DNA from: Blastopirellula sp.
Lineage (GTDB): Bacteria; Planctomycetota; Planctomycetia; Pirellulales; Pirellulaceae
DNA length: 39,254 nt
Reading direction: 5' to 3'
NCBI GenBank assembly: GCA_002733575.1
Contig: NVWB01000037.1
Location: forward strand, 1 to 39,254
Position 1 is the first letter of the stretch; every line of letters begins with the position of its first letter. The notes under the pieces were generated by a model. The model saw nothing but the letters and a program-made list of their open reading frames with translations, made no database searches and had not been told where the DNA came from. The translations under genes and the position numbers were made by a program. Positions 28,369-36,490 of this stretch are shown here, one piece after another.

Positions 28369-31300
28369 ATGCCTACACGCATTGTACCACTTCTACTTTG
28401 CTTATTCTTCGTGTGCTCGTCTTCGATACAGGCTGCAGAAGAGCTAGAAGATTTTTCCTTTTTTGAAACGAAAATCCGTCCTGTTTTAATAGCTAAATGT
28501 TATTCCTGTCATTCCAGCGACGCCCAAGCAAAAAACAAGCTCAAAGGCGGCCTGTTCTTGGATAACAAAGAAGCATCTCTACTTGGTGGAGATAGTGGCC
28601 CTGCGGTTGTGCCAGGCAAGGTTGATGAAAGTCTATTGATCTCGGCTCTCAAACACGAAGACTTTGAGATGCCGCCAGCAGGAAAATTGCCAGAGAACGT
28701 GATTGCTGATTTCACACGTTGGATCGAAATGGGTGCCCCTGATTCACGTGAGTCAGAAGTAGAAATTATCCACAAAGAAATCGATTACGAAGCTGCTGCA
28801 AAACATTGGGCCTTTCAAGCACCACAAAAACACCACCCACCCAAAGTGAAAAACAACGCGTGGCCTAAAAATAATATCGATAGATTTGCATTGGCTCAAA
28901 TGGAGAAAAATAATGTACATCCTGTGTCCAGTGCCCAGAAACGCGAACTGATTCGTCGTGCTACTTTCGACTTGATTGGATTGCCACCCTCGATAGCAGA
29001 GGTGGAAGCCTTTTTGGCAGATGAATCACCTGAAGCTTTTGATAGAGTGGTTAATCGCTTATTGAAATCGCCTCACTATGGTGAACGCTGGGGTCGTTAC
29101 TGGTTGGATGTGGCCCGGTATGCTGAAGATCAAGCCCACACCTTTAGTGTTTCGGCCAACACGCATGCGTATCAGTATCGCGACTGGGTCATCCAAGCGA
29201 TGAATGAAGACATGCCTTACGATCAATTTGTAAAAATGCAAATTGCTGGTGACTTATTACTTGACGAATCGGATGACCAGTTTGATCGAATCGCAGGTCT
29301 TGGTTACTTCGGCCTAGGTGCGGTGTACTATAAAAACTCTGATAAAGCGAAAGCTATCGCGGATGAATTGGATGATCGAATTGACACACTCTCACGTGGC
29401 TTCATCGCACTCACCGTCTCGTGTGCCCGCTGCCATGATCATAAGTTTGACCCAATTCCCACTGAAGACTACTACTCATTAGCCGGCATCTTCTCTAGCA
29501 CCAAGTTGACCAAACTCCCGCTGGAAGATAAAGCAATTGTTGACGCCTATAACGCGGCGCAAAAGATCATAAAAGAACATCAAGGTCATCTCAAGAAATT
29601 CCGTACTGAACAAAAGGAAATTCTGGCCGAATCGCATCAGACCGATGTCGCAAAATACATGGTTGCTGCCTGGAAGTATCAAACTCGCAAAGTGAGTGAC
29701 AGTAAATACTCATCGGACACACTCGCCAAAGAAGAGAAACTAGAGCGATCCTGGCTTGATCGTTGGATAAAATATCTTGATCCGAAAAACGAAAATATGA
29801 AAAAAATTGCTGCACTAGAAAAGTGGCGTAAACTGAGCGAGATTGATAACAAAGAAACAACGGAAAATGCTTCGAAAGAAGTAATCGCCGCTGCCGACTA
29901 TTTTCAAAATCACCTGATCGACATTCTAAAACAACGCGATGGGAAATTAGAAAAGAAAAGTGGCGATGCGATCTACAGCAGTGCGGTGCTCAAAGATAAA
30001 CAACGCATGGTTGATATTCGTGTCGACATAAGCGATGCCCAAGAATTGTATCTCGTGGTAACCGATGCCGGAGATAGTATTAACTCGGACTGGGCAAGTT
30101 GGCTTAATCCCCGCCTCACAGGCCCCGCCGGGGAAATGAAGCTCACAGATGTAAAATGGAAACGGGCCTCCACTGGTTGGAAATCAGTTCAGCTAAACAA
30201 AAATGCTAATGGGCAACCTTTCAAGTACAATGACCAGAATTTTGAGAATGGCATTGGGACTCATGCTACGTCCGTTATCGTTTATGACTTACCTGCTGGA
30301 TACACGCATTTTGAATCCCAAGGGTTTCTTGAAAACGGATCTGGCTCAATTCAGTTTCGGGTCTACATCGCAGAACCGAGCGACATTGCTGCTGCCGAAG
30401 GAACTAAAATCACGAAAGAACAAAAAGACTTATTGAAAGCGATCTTCTCTCAATCAAGTCTGTTTAGCGTCAAAGATGATGATATCCCCAAGCACTTAGA
30501 TAAAAAACTCAACGCTGAATTGGCCGCGATTGAAAATCAAGTGAAACAAGCCGAGGAAAAATCACCACCTGCTCCTCCTATGGCACACGCGATCCAAGAT
30601 TCAAATCCTAAAGACATGAATGTCTTTATTCGTGGCAATCCTGCTAGTCAAGGTGATATCGCACCGAGACGTTTCCTGCGAATCCTTGATGGACCGAATC
30701 GCGTAGCTTACACCGAAGGAAGTGGCCGAAAGGAACTGGCCGAAGCGATTGCAAACGCGGATAATCCACTCACCGCTCGTGTCATGGTAAATCGGGTTTG
30801 GCAACACCATTTTGGCAGAGGGATTGTAAGCTCGACAAGTAATTTTGGATTACTGGGTGAACGACCGACACATCCGAAACTATTAGATTCGCTAACGGTC
30901 GGCTTCATCGAATCAGGCTGGTCGCTAAAATGGTTACATCGTGAAATCATGCAATCAGCCCTCTATCAAGCAAGTAGCCAGCATGATTCCAGCAACATAG
31001 AGATCGACGCCGACAATCGCTGGCTCTGGCGCATGAATCGAACTCGACTTGATGTTGAATCTTGGAGAGATTCTTTACTGACCGTGTCTGGTAACTTGGA
31101 TCACAAAATGGGTGGGCAAACAGTAAAACTCTCGGACAGCAACAATAATCGCCGCACGGTTTACGCTAAAATCAGTCGACACGATCTTGATGGATTATTG
31201 AGGCTCTTTGATTTCCCAGACGCCAATGTCACAAGTGCAGTTCGATCTCAAACGACCGTTCCGCAACAACAATTGTTTGTCTTAAACAGTGACTTTTTTA

Positions 31301-31530
31301 TCCGTCAAGCAAAAGGTCTTTCACAAAGATTGCAAACAGAAACCGAAAACGATTCAGACCGCATTCGACTCGCCTATCAATTGCTCTACAGTCGCTTGCC
31401 AAATGAAGACGAACTAGAGTTAGGCACCAGCTTTCTCGCGGGAGAAAAAGAGCCCGATGATAAATTATCACTCTGGGAACAGTACACCCAAGCATTATTA
31501 GGTGCGAACGAGTTTATGTATCTCGACTGA
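28369..31530 (+). CDS. PSCyt1-PSCyt2-PSD1 (DUF1549/DUF1553) haem protein with NPCBM-like insert
   Basis: 1053 residues from the ATG at 28369, which opens the signal peptide MPTRIVPLLLCLFFVCSSS (the frame extends 14 codons upstream). PSCyt1: FETKIRPVLIAKCYSCHS with Cys44, Cys47 and His48, then GGLFLDNKEASLLGGDSGP and MPPAGKLP. PSCyt2 (~150-380): RRATFDLIGLPPS, HYGERWGRYWLDVARYAED, and a second motif CARCHDHKFDPI with Cys352, Cys355 and His356. A NPCBM-like carbohydrate-binding sandwich (~545-670; FENGIGTHATSVIVYDLP) sits before PSD1 (~760-1053; MVNRVWQHHFGRGIV, FDFPDANVTSAVRS, PQQQLFVLNS). The family is nearly confined to Planctomycetes and relatives and almost always precedes a DUF1501 gene, as here. 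Probably carbohydrate oxidation at the outer surface; not proven. Confidence 0.93.
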   Translation: MPTRIVPLLLCLFFVCSSSIQAAEELEDFSFFETKIRPVLIAKCYSCHSSDAQAKNKLKGGLFLDNKEASLLGGDSGPAVVPGKVDESLLISALKHEDFEMPPAGKLPENVIADFTRWIEMGAPDSRESEVEIIHKEIDYEAAAKHWAFQAPQKHHPPKVKNNAWPKNNIDRFALAQMEKNNVHPVSSAQKRELIRRATFDLIGLPPSIAEVEAFLADESPEAFDRVVNRLLKSPHYGERWGRYWLDVARYAEDQAHTFSVSANTHAYQYRDWVIQAMNEDMPYDQFVKMQIAGDLLLDESDDQFDRIAGLGYFGLGAVYYKNSDKAKAIADELDDRIDTLSRGFIALTVSCARCHDHKFDPIPTEDYYSLAGIFSSTKLTKLPLEDKAIVDAYNAAQKIIKEHQGHLKKFRTEQKEILAESHQTDVAKYMVAAWKYQTRKVSDSKYSSDTLAKEEKLERSWLDRWIKYLDPKNENMKKIAALEKWRKLSEIDNKETTENASKEVIAAADYFQNHLIDILKQRDGKLEKKSGDAIYSSAVLKDKQRMVDIRVDISDAQELYLVVTDAGDSINSDWASWLNPRLTGPAGEMKLTDVKWKRASTGWKSVQLNKNANGQPFKYNDQNFENGIGTHATSVIVYDLPAGYTHFESQGFLENGSGSIQFRVYIAEPSDIAAAEGTKITKEQKDLLKAIFSQSSLFSVKDDDIPKHLDKKLNAELAAIENQVKQAEEKSPPAPPMAHAIQDSNPKDMNVFIRGNPASQGDIAPRRFLRILDGPNRVAYTEGSGRKELAEAIANADNPLTARVMVNRVWQHHFGRGIVSSTSNFGLLGERPTHPKLLDSLTVGFIESGWSLKWLHREIMQSALYQASSQHDSSNIEIDADNRWLWRMNRTRLDVESWRDSLLTVSGNLDHKMGGQTVKLSDSNNNRRTVYAKISRHDLDGLLRLFDFPDANVTSAVRSQTTVPQQQLFVLNSDFFIRQAKGLSQRLQTETENDSDRIRLAYQLLYSRLPNEDELELGTSFLAGEKEPDDKLSLWEQYTQALLGANEFMYLD

Positions 31531-31594
31531 TAAATAGTCAATCGAGTTAAAAAATTGAATTGAAAGTTCTCAACCTTTAACGAATAATCACAAA

Positions 31595-33034
31595 ATGAAT
31601 TCTGATAACCATATTACGAACAAGCACTCACTACTTTCAAACTTCTCGATGACTCGTCGAGAGATGTTGCAGCGAGTTGGCACAGGCATGGGAGCACTAG
31701 GGCTTGCAGGCATGATGGCCAATGAGTTATTGGAATCGTCAGCACAAGCTGGTGAAAGCAAAAATCCACTCGCACCCAAGCCGGCCCATTTTCCGGCTAA
31801 AGCAAAGCACATCATTCACTTGTTCATGAATGGCGGCCCTTCTCAGGTCGATACCTTTGACCCTAAACCGATGCTGGCCAAATATCATGGTGAGCGACCT
31901 CCTGCTTCTGCTCTTAAAACAGAACGCCGGACCGGAGGACTGCTCAAGTCTCCCTTCAAATTCAACCGCTGCGGTGAGTCTGGAATTGAAGTGAGCGAGA
32001 TTTTTCCAGAAGTGGGGAAATGTATTGACGACATTTGCGTTATTCGCTCGATGCACACTGATGTCCCGAATCACGAGCCATCGCTTTATATGATGAACTC
32101 TGGCATCATCCAACCGTCCCGACCTGCCATGGGCTCTTGGTTGAATTACGGCCTAGGCACAGAAAACCAAAACCTGCCTGGGTTCGTGGTACTCTGCCCA
32201 GGTAAGCCTGTAGTCGGGCCACAGTTATGGAGCAACAGTTTTCTGCCAGGCATCTATCAGGGATGTCATATCAACAACTCAAATCTTGATCCTAAGAAAG
32301 TGATTGCCCATATCAACAACAACTATATTTCTCGCGAGACCCAACGCAAGCAGCTAGATTTAATCACTCAGTTGAATCGGAAGCATCTTGAACAACGCGT
32401 TCAAGATAATCAACTAGAGGCCCGAATCGAGTCGATGGAAATGGCCTATCGCATGCAGACCGATGCACAGGAAGCCTTTGATTTAGAACGAGAAGACAAA
32501 AAGCTTCGCGAAGAATATGGAACCAGCCAGTTTGGAAACGCATGTTTGGTCGCTCGTCGGTTAGTCGAGCGAGGAGTCCGTATGGTGCAAGTCTATTATG
32601 GCGGAGGACAGCCTTGGGACGACCATGGAAATATCGAACAAGGCCATCGCAGCAAAGGACTGGCCAGTGATCAATCGATTGCGGCGTTACTGAGAGACCT
32701 GAAGTCACGTGGTCTGCTGGATGAGACTTTAATTCTTTGGGGCGGTGAATTCGGTCGCACGCCGGCTTCCGAAGGAGGAAATGGCCGTGACCACAACAAC
32801 CACGGTTTTTCTGTCTGGCTAGCAGGTGGTGGTGTGCGTGGTGGAATGACTTATGGTGCGACCGATGAATTCGGTTTTGCCGCAGTCGAAAACAAAGTGC
32901 ATGTCCATGATCTACACGCTACCATCTTACATCTAATGGGCATTGATCACGAACGACTTACCTTTCGTTACAGTGGAAGAGACTTTCGCTTGACCGATGT
33001 CCACGGGCGGGTTATTCATGAAATTATCTCTTAA
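31595..33034 (+). CDS. DUF1501 protein, Tat-exported
   Basis: 479 residues, 64 bases after the PSCyt1/PSD1 gene and surely co-transcribed. The N-terminus has the twin-arginine signal MTRREMLQRVGTGMGALGLAG at about 19-39, preceded by a short hydrophilic leader, so an internal ATG at 31649 (the M of MTRRE) is also possible. Characteristic DUF1501 segments follow: HIIHLFMNGGPSQVDTFDPK, CVIRSMHTDVPNHEPS, VYYGGGQPWDDHGN, LWGGEFGRTPASEGGNGRDH and TILHLMGIDHERLTFRY. The Asp and His residues in these resemble the metal sites of the sulfatase/phosphatase superfamily to which the family is distantly linked. The function is unproven; it acts with its PSD1 partner outside the cytoplasm. Confidence 0.93.
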   Translation: MNSDNHITNKHSLLSNFSMTRREMLQRVGTGMGALGLAGMMANELLESSAQAGESKNPLAPKPAHFPAKAKHIIHLFMNGGPSQVDTFDPKPMLAKYHGERPPASALKTERRTGGLLKSPFKFNRCGESGIEVSEIFPEVGKCIDDICVIRSMHTDVPNHEPSLYMMNSGIIQPSRPAMGSWLNYGLGTENQNLPGFVVLCPGKPVVGPQLWSNSFLPGIYQGCHINNSNLDPKKVIAHINNNYISRETQRKQLDLITQLNRKHLEQRVQDNQLEARIESMEMAYRMQTDAQEAFDLEREDKKLREEYGTSQFGNACLVARRLVERGVRMVQVYYGGGQPWDDHGNIEQGHRSKGLASDQSIAALLRDLKSRGLLDETLILWGGEFGRTPASEGGNGRDHNNHGFSVWLAGGGVRGGMTYGATDEFGFAAVENKVHVHDLHATILHLMGIDHERLTFRYSGRDFRLTDVHGRVIHEIIS

Positions 33035-33162
33035 TAGCCGCCTAATCCTATCGATCTCCCTTCAACGCCAATAATGTCGATTTCTCATTTATTTATCTCT
33101 GGTTAAATGGCCGTTAAGTGCGATGATACACGTGCTGGGGTCGATTTTATTTGGAGGAATGC

Positions 33163-35361
33163 GTGGAAGAGAAGCAACAAGATGTGAGCAAAGCCTGGTA
33201 TTTCAAACTAAGCTTATCGGCCAAAATTCTAATTGGGCTGCTACTGGGTGTATTCTGTGGAATCTTCTTTGGCGAACTGTGCGCTCCCTTGAAAATTGTT
33301 GGAGACATTTTTGTCGAATTGCTGCGGATGACAGTCATTCCCTATATCATTGTTTCGCTCATCTCAAATTTAGGGCGGCTTTCATTAAACCAGAGTAAGC
33401 GGCTGCTATATTACGGAGGCATTGTTCTCTCACTGCTTTGGGGTATTGGTCTTCTCCTAATTTATCTCTTGCCATTTAGTTATCCTGAATGGAAAGCGGG
33501 TTCGTTTTTTAGTTCAACCGTCGTTGAGCCACCTGAGCAACTAGATATCTTACAACTATTCATCCCATCTAATATCTTTGTTTCGCTTTATGAAAATCAA
33601 ATTCCAGCGGTGGTTGTACTCTGTATGGCGATAGGTCTGGCTTTAAGCAATATCAAAAACCGAGACGCTCTAATTGCACCACTGGATGTACTTTCCAAGG
33701 CATTAATAAAAATCAGTAGTGCAATTGCGAAGTTGGCCCCGTATGGTGTGTTTGCCATTGCGGCCAGTGCAGCCGGGACGATTTCGTTAGACGAACTCGG
33801 GCGATTGCAAGCTTATTTACTTAGTTACACCGCAGGCTGCGTATTACTTGCATTTGTTGTGCTGCCGCTATTAATCTCTTCGATAACTCCGTTTCGATAT
33901 TGGGATGTCTTGAAGGCCAGTCAGGGAGCGATGATCACAGCGTTCGCTACGGGCAAACTGATTATTGTACTTCCGATACTGATTGAAGAAACCGAAAAAC
34001 TGTTCAAGAATTATCAAGAAGAAAGTGCCGATGACTCGGTGCCTGCGATTGATGTTTTGTATCCGCTTGCCTATCCATTTCCACATTTAGGCAAAGTTCT
34101 GAGCATGCTGTTTATTCCATTTGCAGCCTGGTTTTTAGGCACTCCGATGCCCTCGGAAGACTATCCCCAGTTTTTAACGACGGGGCTCTTTGCATACTTT
34201 GGTGGCCCAATTTTAGCAACGCCATTTTTATTAGAGCAAGCACATTTACCCCATGACATGTTTCAACTGTTTTTGCTCTCAGGCGTCTATTGCGAGAGAT
34301 TGGGCGATGCGTTGGGGGCAATGCACTTGATGGCATTTACGATCATCACCACCTGTGCATTTACAGGGCATCTACACATCCGACTGTTTCCGATTATTAA
34401 ATTACTAGGAACTAGTGTTGGTGTATTTGTCGTGATGATGCTAGGTATGCAATTTTATCTTTCCTCGACTTTACAATTGGCGAGTGAGTACAATCAGTTG
34501 ATAGAAAAGATGCAATTAATTAGTACGCCTGCATCGGCAGAGGTCTACACAGATGCGGTATCCAATCCTGATCCATTGCACCCCAACGAATCAATTCTGC
34601 AAAGGATCCGTCGTCGTGGGAAACTTCGAGTAGGCTACAACGATGACTCCATGCCATTTGCATTTCTTAATAACGATAAAAAATTAGTGGGATATGATGT
34701 CGATGTGGCTCATGCTTTGGCAAACGACTTAGGTGTGGATCTTGAATTTGTAAGATTTGATCGAGAAAGCGTGGTGCAGCAACTCAATGATGACGATTTT
34801 GATCTGGTCATGTCTGGATTAATGGCAACGGTTGAGCGATCCGAAGCGATGACCCATACAGAACCTTATATGAATGTCACCCTTGCTCTGATGGTACTTG
34901 ATCATCGAGCACGTGAGTTTAAGTCGAGAGAAGTAATTGCCCAGCAGGAAGGACTGAAAATTGGATACTTCGATTTAAGTCGCGGATTTTTAGCACGTAT
35001 GCAAGAGAAGAATCCTGGAGTTGAGTTTGTCAAACAGGATTCGGCGTTAGAGTTTTTTGAGCCTCAAAGAGAAGAAATTGACGCCATGCTGATCAGTGCC
35101 GAAAGTGGTTCAGCCTATTCCATGCGGCATCCAGAATATCAAGTCGTCGTACCGCTAGGAACACAAGTCTCGATCCCGTTGTATTACGGTGTCGCAAACC
35201 GTGATTCTGACATGCGAGATTTTCTAGGAAATTGGATCATGCTTCGCACCAAAGATGGAACGATGCAGGAAAAATATGACCACTGGATATTAGGCAAAAA
35301 CCAAGCAGTCAAAACTCCGCGGTGGTGCATAATTCGAGATGTCTTGCAGTGGATTGATTAG
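33163..35361 (+). CDS. DAACS/SDF symporter-like membrane domain fused to a family 3 solute-binding domain
   Basis: 732 residues. Start at the GTG 33163, since GGAGG (33153-33157) lies five bases upstream; a TTG at 33151 would place that motif inside the gene. Residues ~15-455 follow the dicarboxylate/amino acid:cation symporter fold (LSAKILIGLLLGVFCGIFFGE, LLRMTVIPYIIVSLISN, LAPYGVFAIAA). Residues ~475-715 are an extracellular solute-binding protein family 3 domain (GKLRVGYNDDSMPFAFLNN, GYDVDVAHALANDL, DLVMSGLMATVERSEAM). The serine-rich HP1 motif of the family is replaced by AFATGKLIIVLP (~260-271), and the TM7 NMDGT motif by YPFPHLGKV (~304), so canonical acidic amino acid/sodium binding is unlikely. 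An extra hydrophobic helix before the binding domain (GVFVVMMLGMQFYL) could place that domain outside. A tethered receptor-transporter, or a sensor made from a transporter. Confidence 0.85.
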   Translation: MEEKQQDVSKAWYFKLSLSAKILIGLLLGVFCGIFFGELCAPLKIVGDIFVELLRMTVIPYIIVSLISNLGRLSLNQSKRLLYYGGIVLSLLWGIGLLLIYLLPFSYPEWKAGSFFSSTVVEPPEQLDILQLFIPSNIFVSLYENQIPAVVVLCMAIGLALSNIKNRDALIAPLDVLSKALIKISSAIAKLAPYGVFAIAASAAGTISLDELGRLQAYLLSYTAGCVLLAFVVLPLLISSITPFRYWDVLKASQGAMITAFATGKLIIVLPILIEETEKLFKNYQEESADDSVPAIDVLYPLAYPFPHLGKVLSMLFIPFAAWFLGTPMPSEDYPQFLTTGLFAYFGGPILATPFLLEQAHLPHDMFQLFLLSGVYCERLGDALGAMHLMAFTIITTCAFTGHLHIRLFPIIKLLGTSVGVFVVMMLGMQFYLSSTLQLASEYNQLIEKMQLISTPASAEVYTDAVSNPDPLHPNESILQRIRRRGKLRVGYNDDSMPFAFLNNDKKLVGYDVDVAHALANDLGVDLEFVRFDRESVVQQLNDDDFDLVMSGLMATVERSEAMTHTEPYMNVTLALMVLDHRAREFKSREVIAQQEGLKIGYFDLSRGFLARMQEKNPGVEFVKQDSALEFFEPQREEIDAMLISAESGSAYSMRHPEYQVVVPLGTQVSIPLYYGVANRDSDMRDFLGNWIMLRTKDGTMQEKYDHWILGKNQAVKTPRWCIIRDVLQWID

Positions 35362-35496
35362 CGGGAATCGCTATCAAACTCTTTACTATCGGGTGGCAGC
35401 GATGTCGATTCCGGAGTTGACTTGGCTTCGGGAACAAACATATTCGGAACGTCGTCGGTGTGGCGTAGGCCATCAGAGGTTACAGCGACCAAGATT
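35358..35496 (-). pseudogene. Minus-strand C-terminal gene remnant
   Basis: Read on the minus strand, the frame ending at TAA 35358-35360 encodes ILVAVTSDGLRHTDDVPNMF and then an acidic, proline/serine-rich tail ending EFDSDSR. The composition is protein-like, but a TAA stands directly upstream, with AGCTACAGTTCCA-type sequence continuing the frame beyond it, so this looks like the decayed end of a gene. Its stop overlaps the stop of the transporter. I do not recognise the family. Confidence 0.35.
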
Positions 35497-35580
35497 TATG
35501 GAACTGTAGCTCAAATACTACCGCCTTCGTTCTTCATCCTCGCTCATCGCTCGGCGAACTCAGTTGCTACCTCTAATCGA

Positions 35581-35700
35581 CTAACGTCGACCCCGACGTC
35601 GTTTTGAATATGCGTAAACAAATGGCATGCGTTCTCCAAAATCAACATCGCGGCCACCCGAAATTAAAAAAGCAAGATAGGCCACAGTATTAAAATTTTG
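35581..35700 (-). pseudogene. Minus-strand remnant with basic C-terminus
   Basis: The minus strand is open for 39 codons, encoding NTVAYLAFLISGGRDVDFGE and then MPFVYAYSKRRRGRR before TAG at 35583-35581. A hydrophobic stretch followed by a very basic tail resembles the end of a membrane protein. It overlaps the last bases of birA in another frame and has no good start or ribosome-binding site, so it is probably a fragment. Chance cannot be excluded. Confidence 0.3.
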
Positions 35701-36472
35701 TCACAACACCAGCAAAGAGCGATTCTACTTTTTGATCCGTTGCTAATTGCAATGCACCTTCTTCGTTAATGCTTTGGCAGTATCCATGTAGAAGCTTCTC
35801 TCCTAGTTGTACTTCGATACTACGATCCCTCAATAAACAGCGGGGCACCCAGTGCTGAACTAAGGGCTGAAAACTGTCTGCACACAGTTCTAGAAGTTCT
35901 TGTAATTGCAAAACAATTTGAAGAAACAACTCAGGCAAATAAGACTCGTCTCCGAGTAGTTCGATCAGGGAAATCGCTTTCTCTTGGATCTCCGCAGGGG
36001 CGTCTTGAAAGGAATTATTCACATTAATCCCAATGCCGATGTGCAGTCGATTGTCTTGTCTCTCAACTTGCTCAACCAGAATACCGCAAAGTTTGCGTCC
36101 TTCGCAGTAGATGTCGTTAGGCCACTTCAGATGGACATTGATACCGCCCAGCACTTGTTCAATTGCATTGGCAACTGCAACTGCGGTGATCAGTGATACT
36201 TGGTGCCAACGGCGGCTGGGAATCACAATCGACGATTGATCAAACACCAGTGTAAAAGTGAGTGCCCCTTCGGAGGCATGCCAGACGTTATTGCCACGGC
36301 CACGGCCCGAAGTTTGCTGTTTGGCAATCACGGCCCAAGGAAGCTCACTTGATTGAACGGTTGTATTTTCAATCGCAAAGGAGTTTGTCGAGTCAAGCTG
36401 CTCGAACAGATCGATTCTGTTCAAGCAGGTTTGACTTATTATTTGCTCGACATCTGGCTTTGAAAAAAACAT
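35690..36472 (-). CDS. birA: Biotin--[acetyl-CoA-carboxylase] ligase, single-function type
   Basis: Attaches biotin to the lysine of biotin carboxyl carrier domains through biotinyl-AMP. 260 residues without the N-terminal DNA-binding domain of the E. coli protein, so a ligase and not a repressor. AKQQTSGRGRGNNVW (~49-63) holds the GRGRxxxxW biotinyl-AMP loop; HLKWPNDIYCEGRKLCGIL (~112-130) is the second hallmark, with the adenylate-contacting Lys; IGIGINVNN follows, and a small C-terminal SH3-like domain ends the protein. It starts 18 bases after the stop of the pyruvate carboxylase gene whose biotinyl domain it would modify, so the two form an operon. No ribosome-binding site is visible. 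Confidence 0.93.
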   Translation of the reverse strand: MFFSKPDVEQIISQTCLNRIDLFEQLDSTNSFAIENTTVQSSELPWAVIAKQQTSGRGRGNNVWHASEGALTFTLVFDQSSIVIPSRRWHQVSLITAVAVANAIEQVLGGINVHLKWPNDIYCEGRKLCGILVEQVERQDNRLHIGIGINVNNSFQDAPAEIQEKAISLIELLGDESYLPELFLQIVLQLQELLELCADSFQPLVQHWVPRCLLRDRSIEVQLGEKLLHGYCQSINEEGALQLATDQKVESLFAGVVTKF

Positions 36473-36490
36473 TACGCTAGATACCGTGTA

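Noticed and set aside
35422..35607. 61-codon plus-strand frame after the transporter
   Set aside because: Antisense to better minus-strand coding signals; Ser/Thr-rich with no family resemblance.
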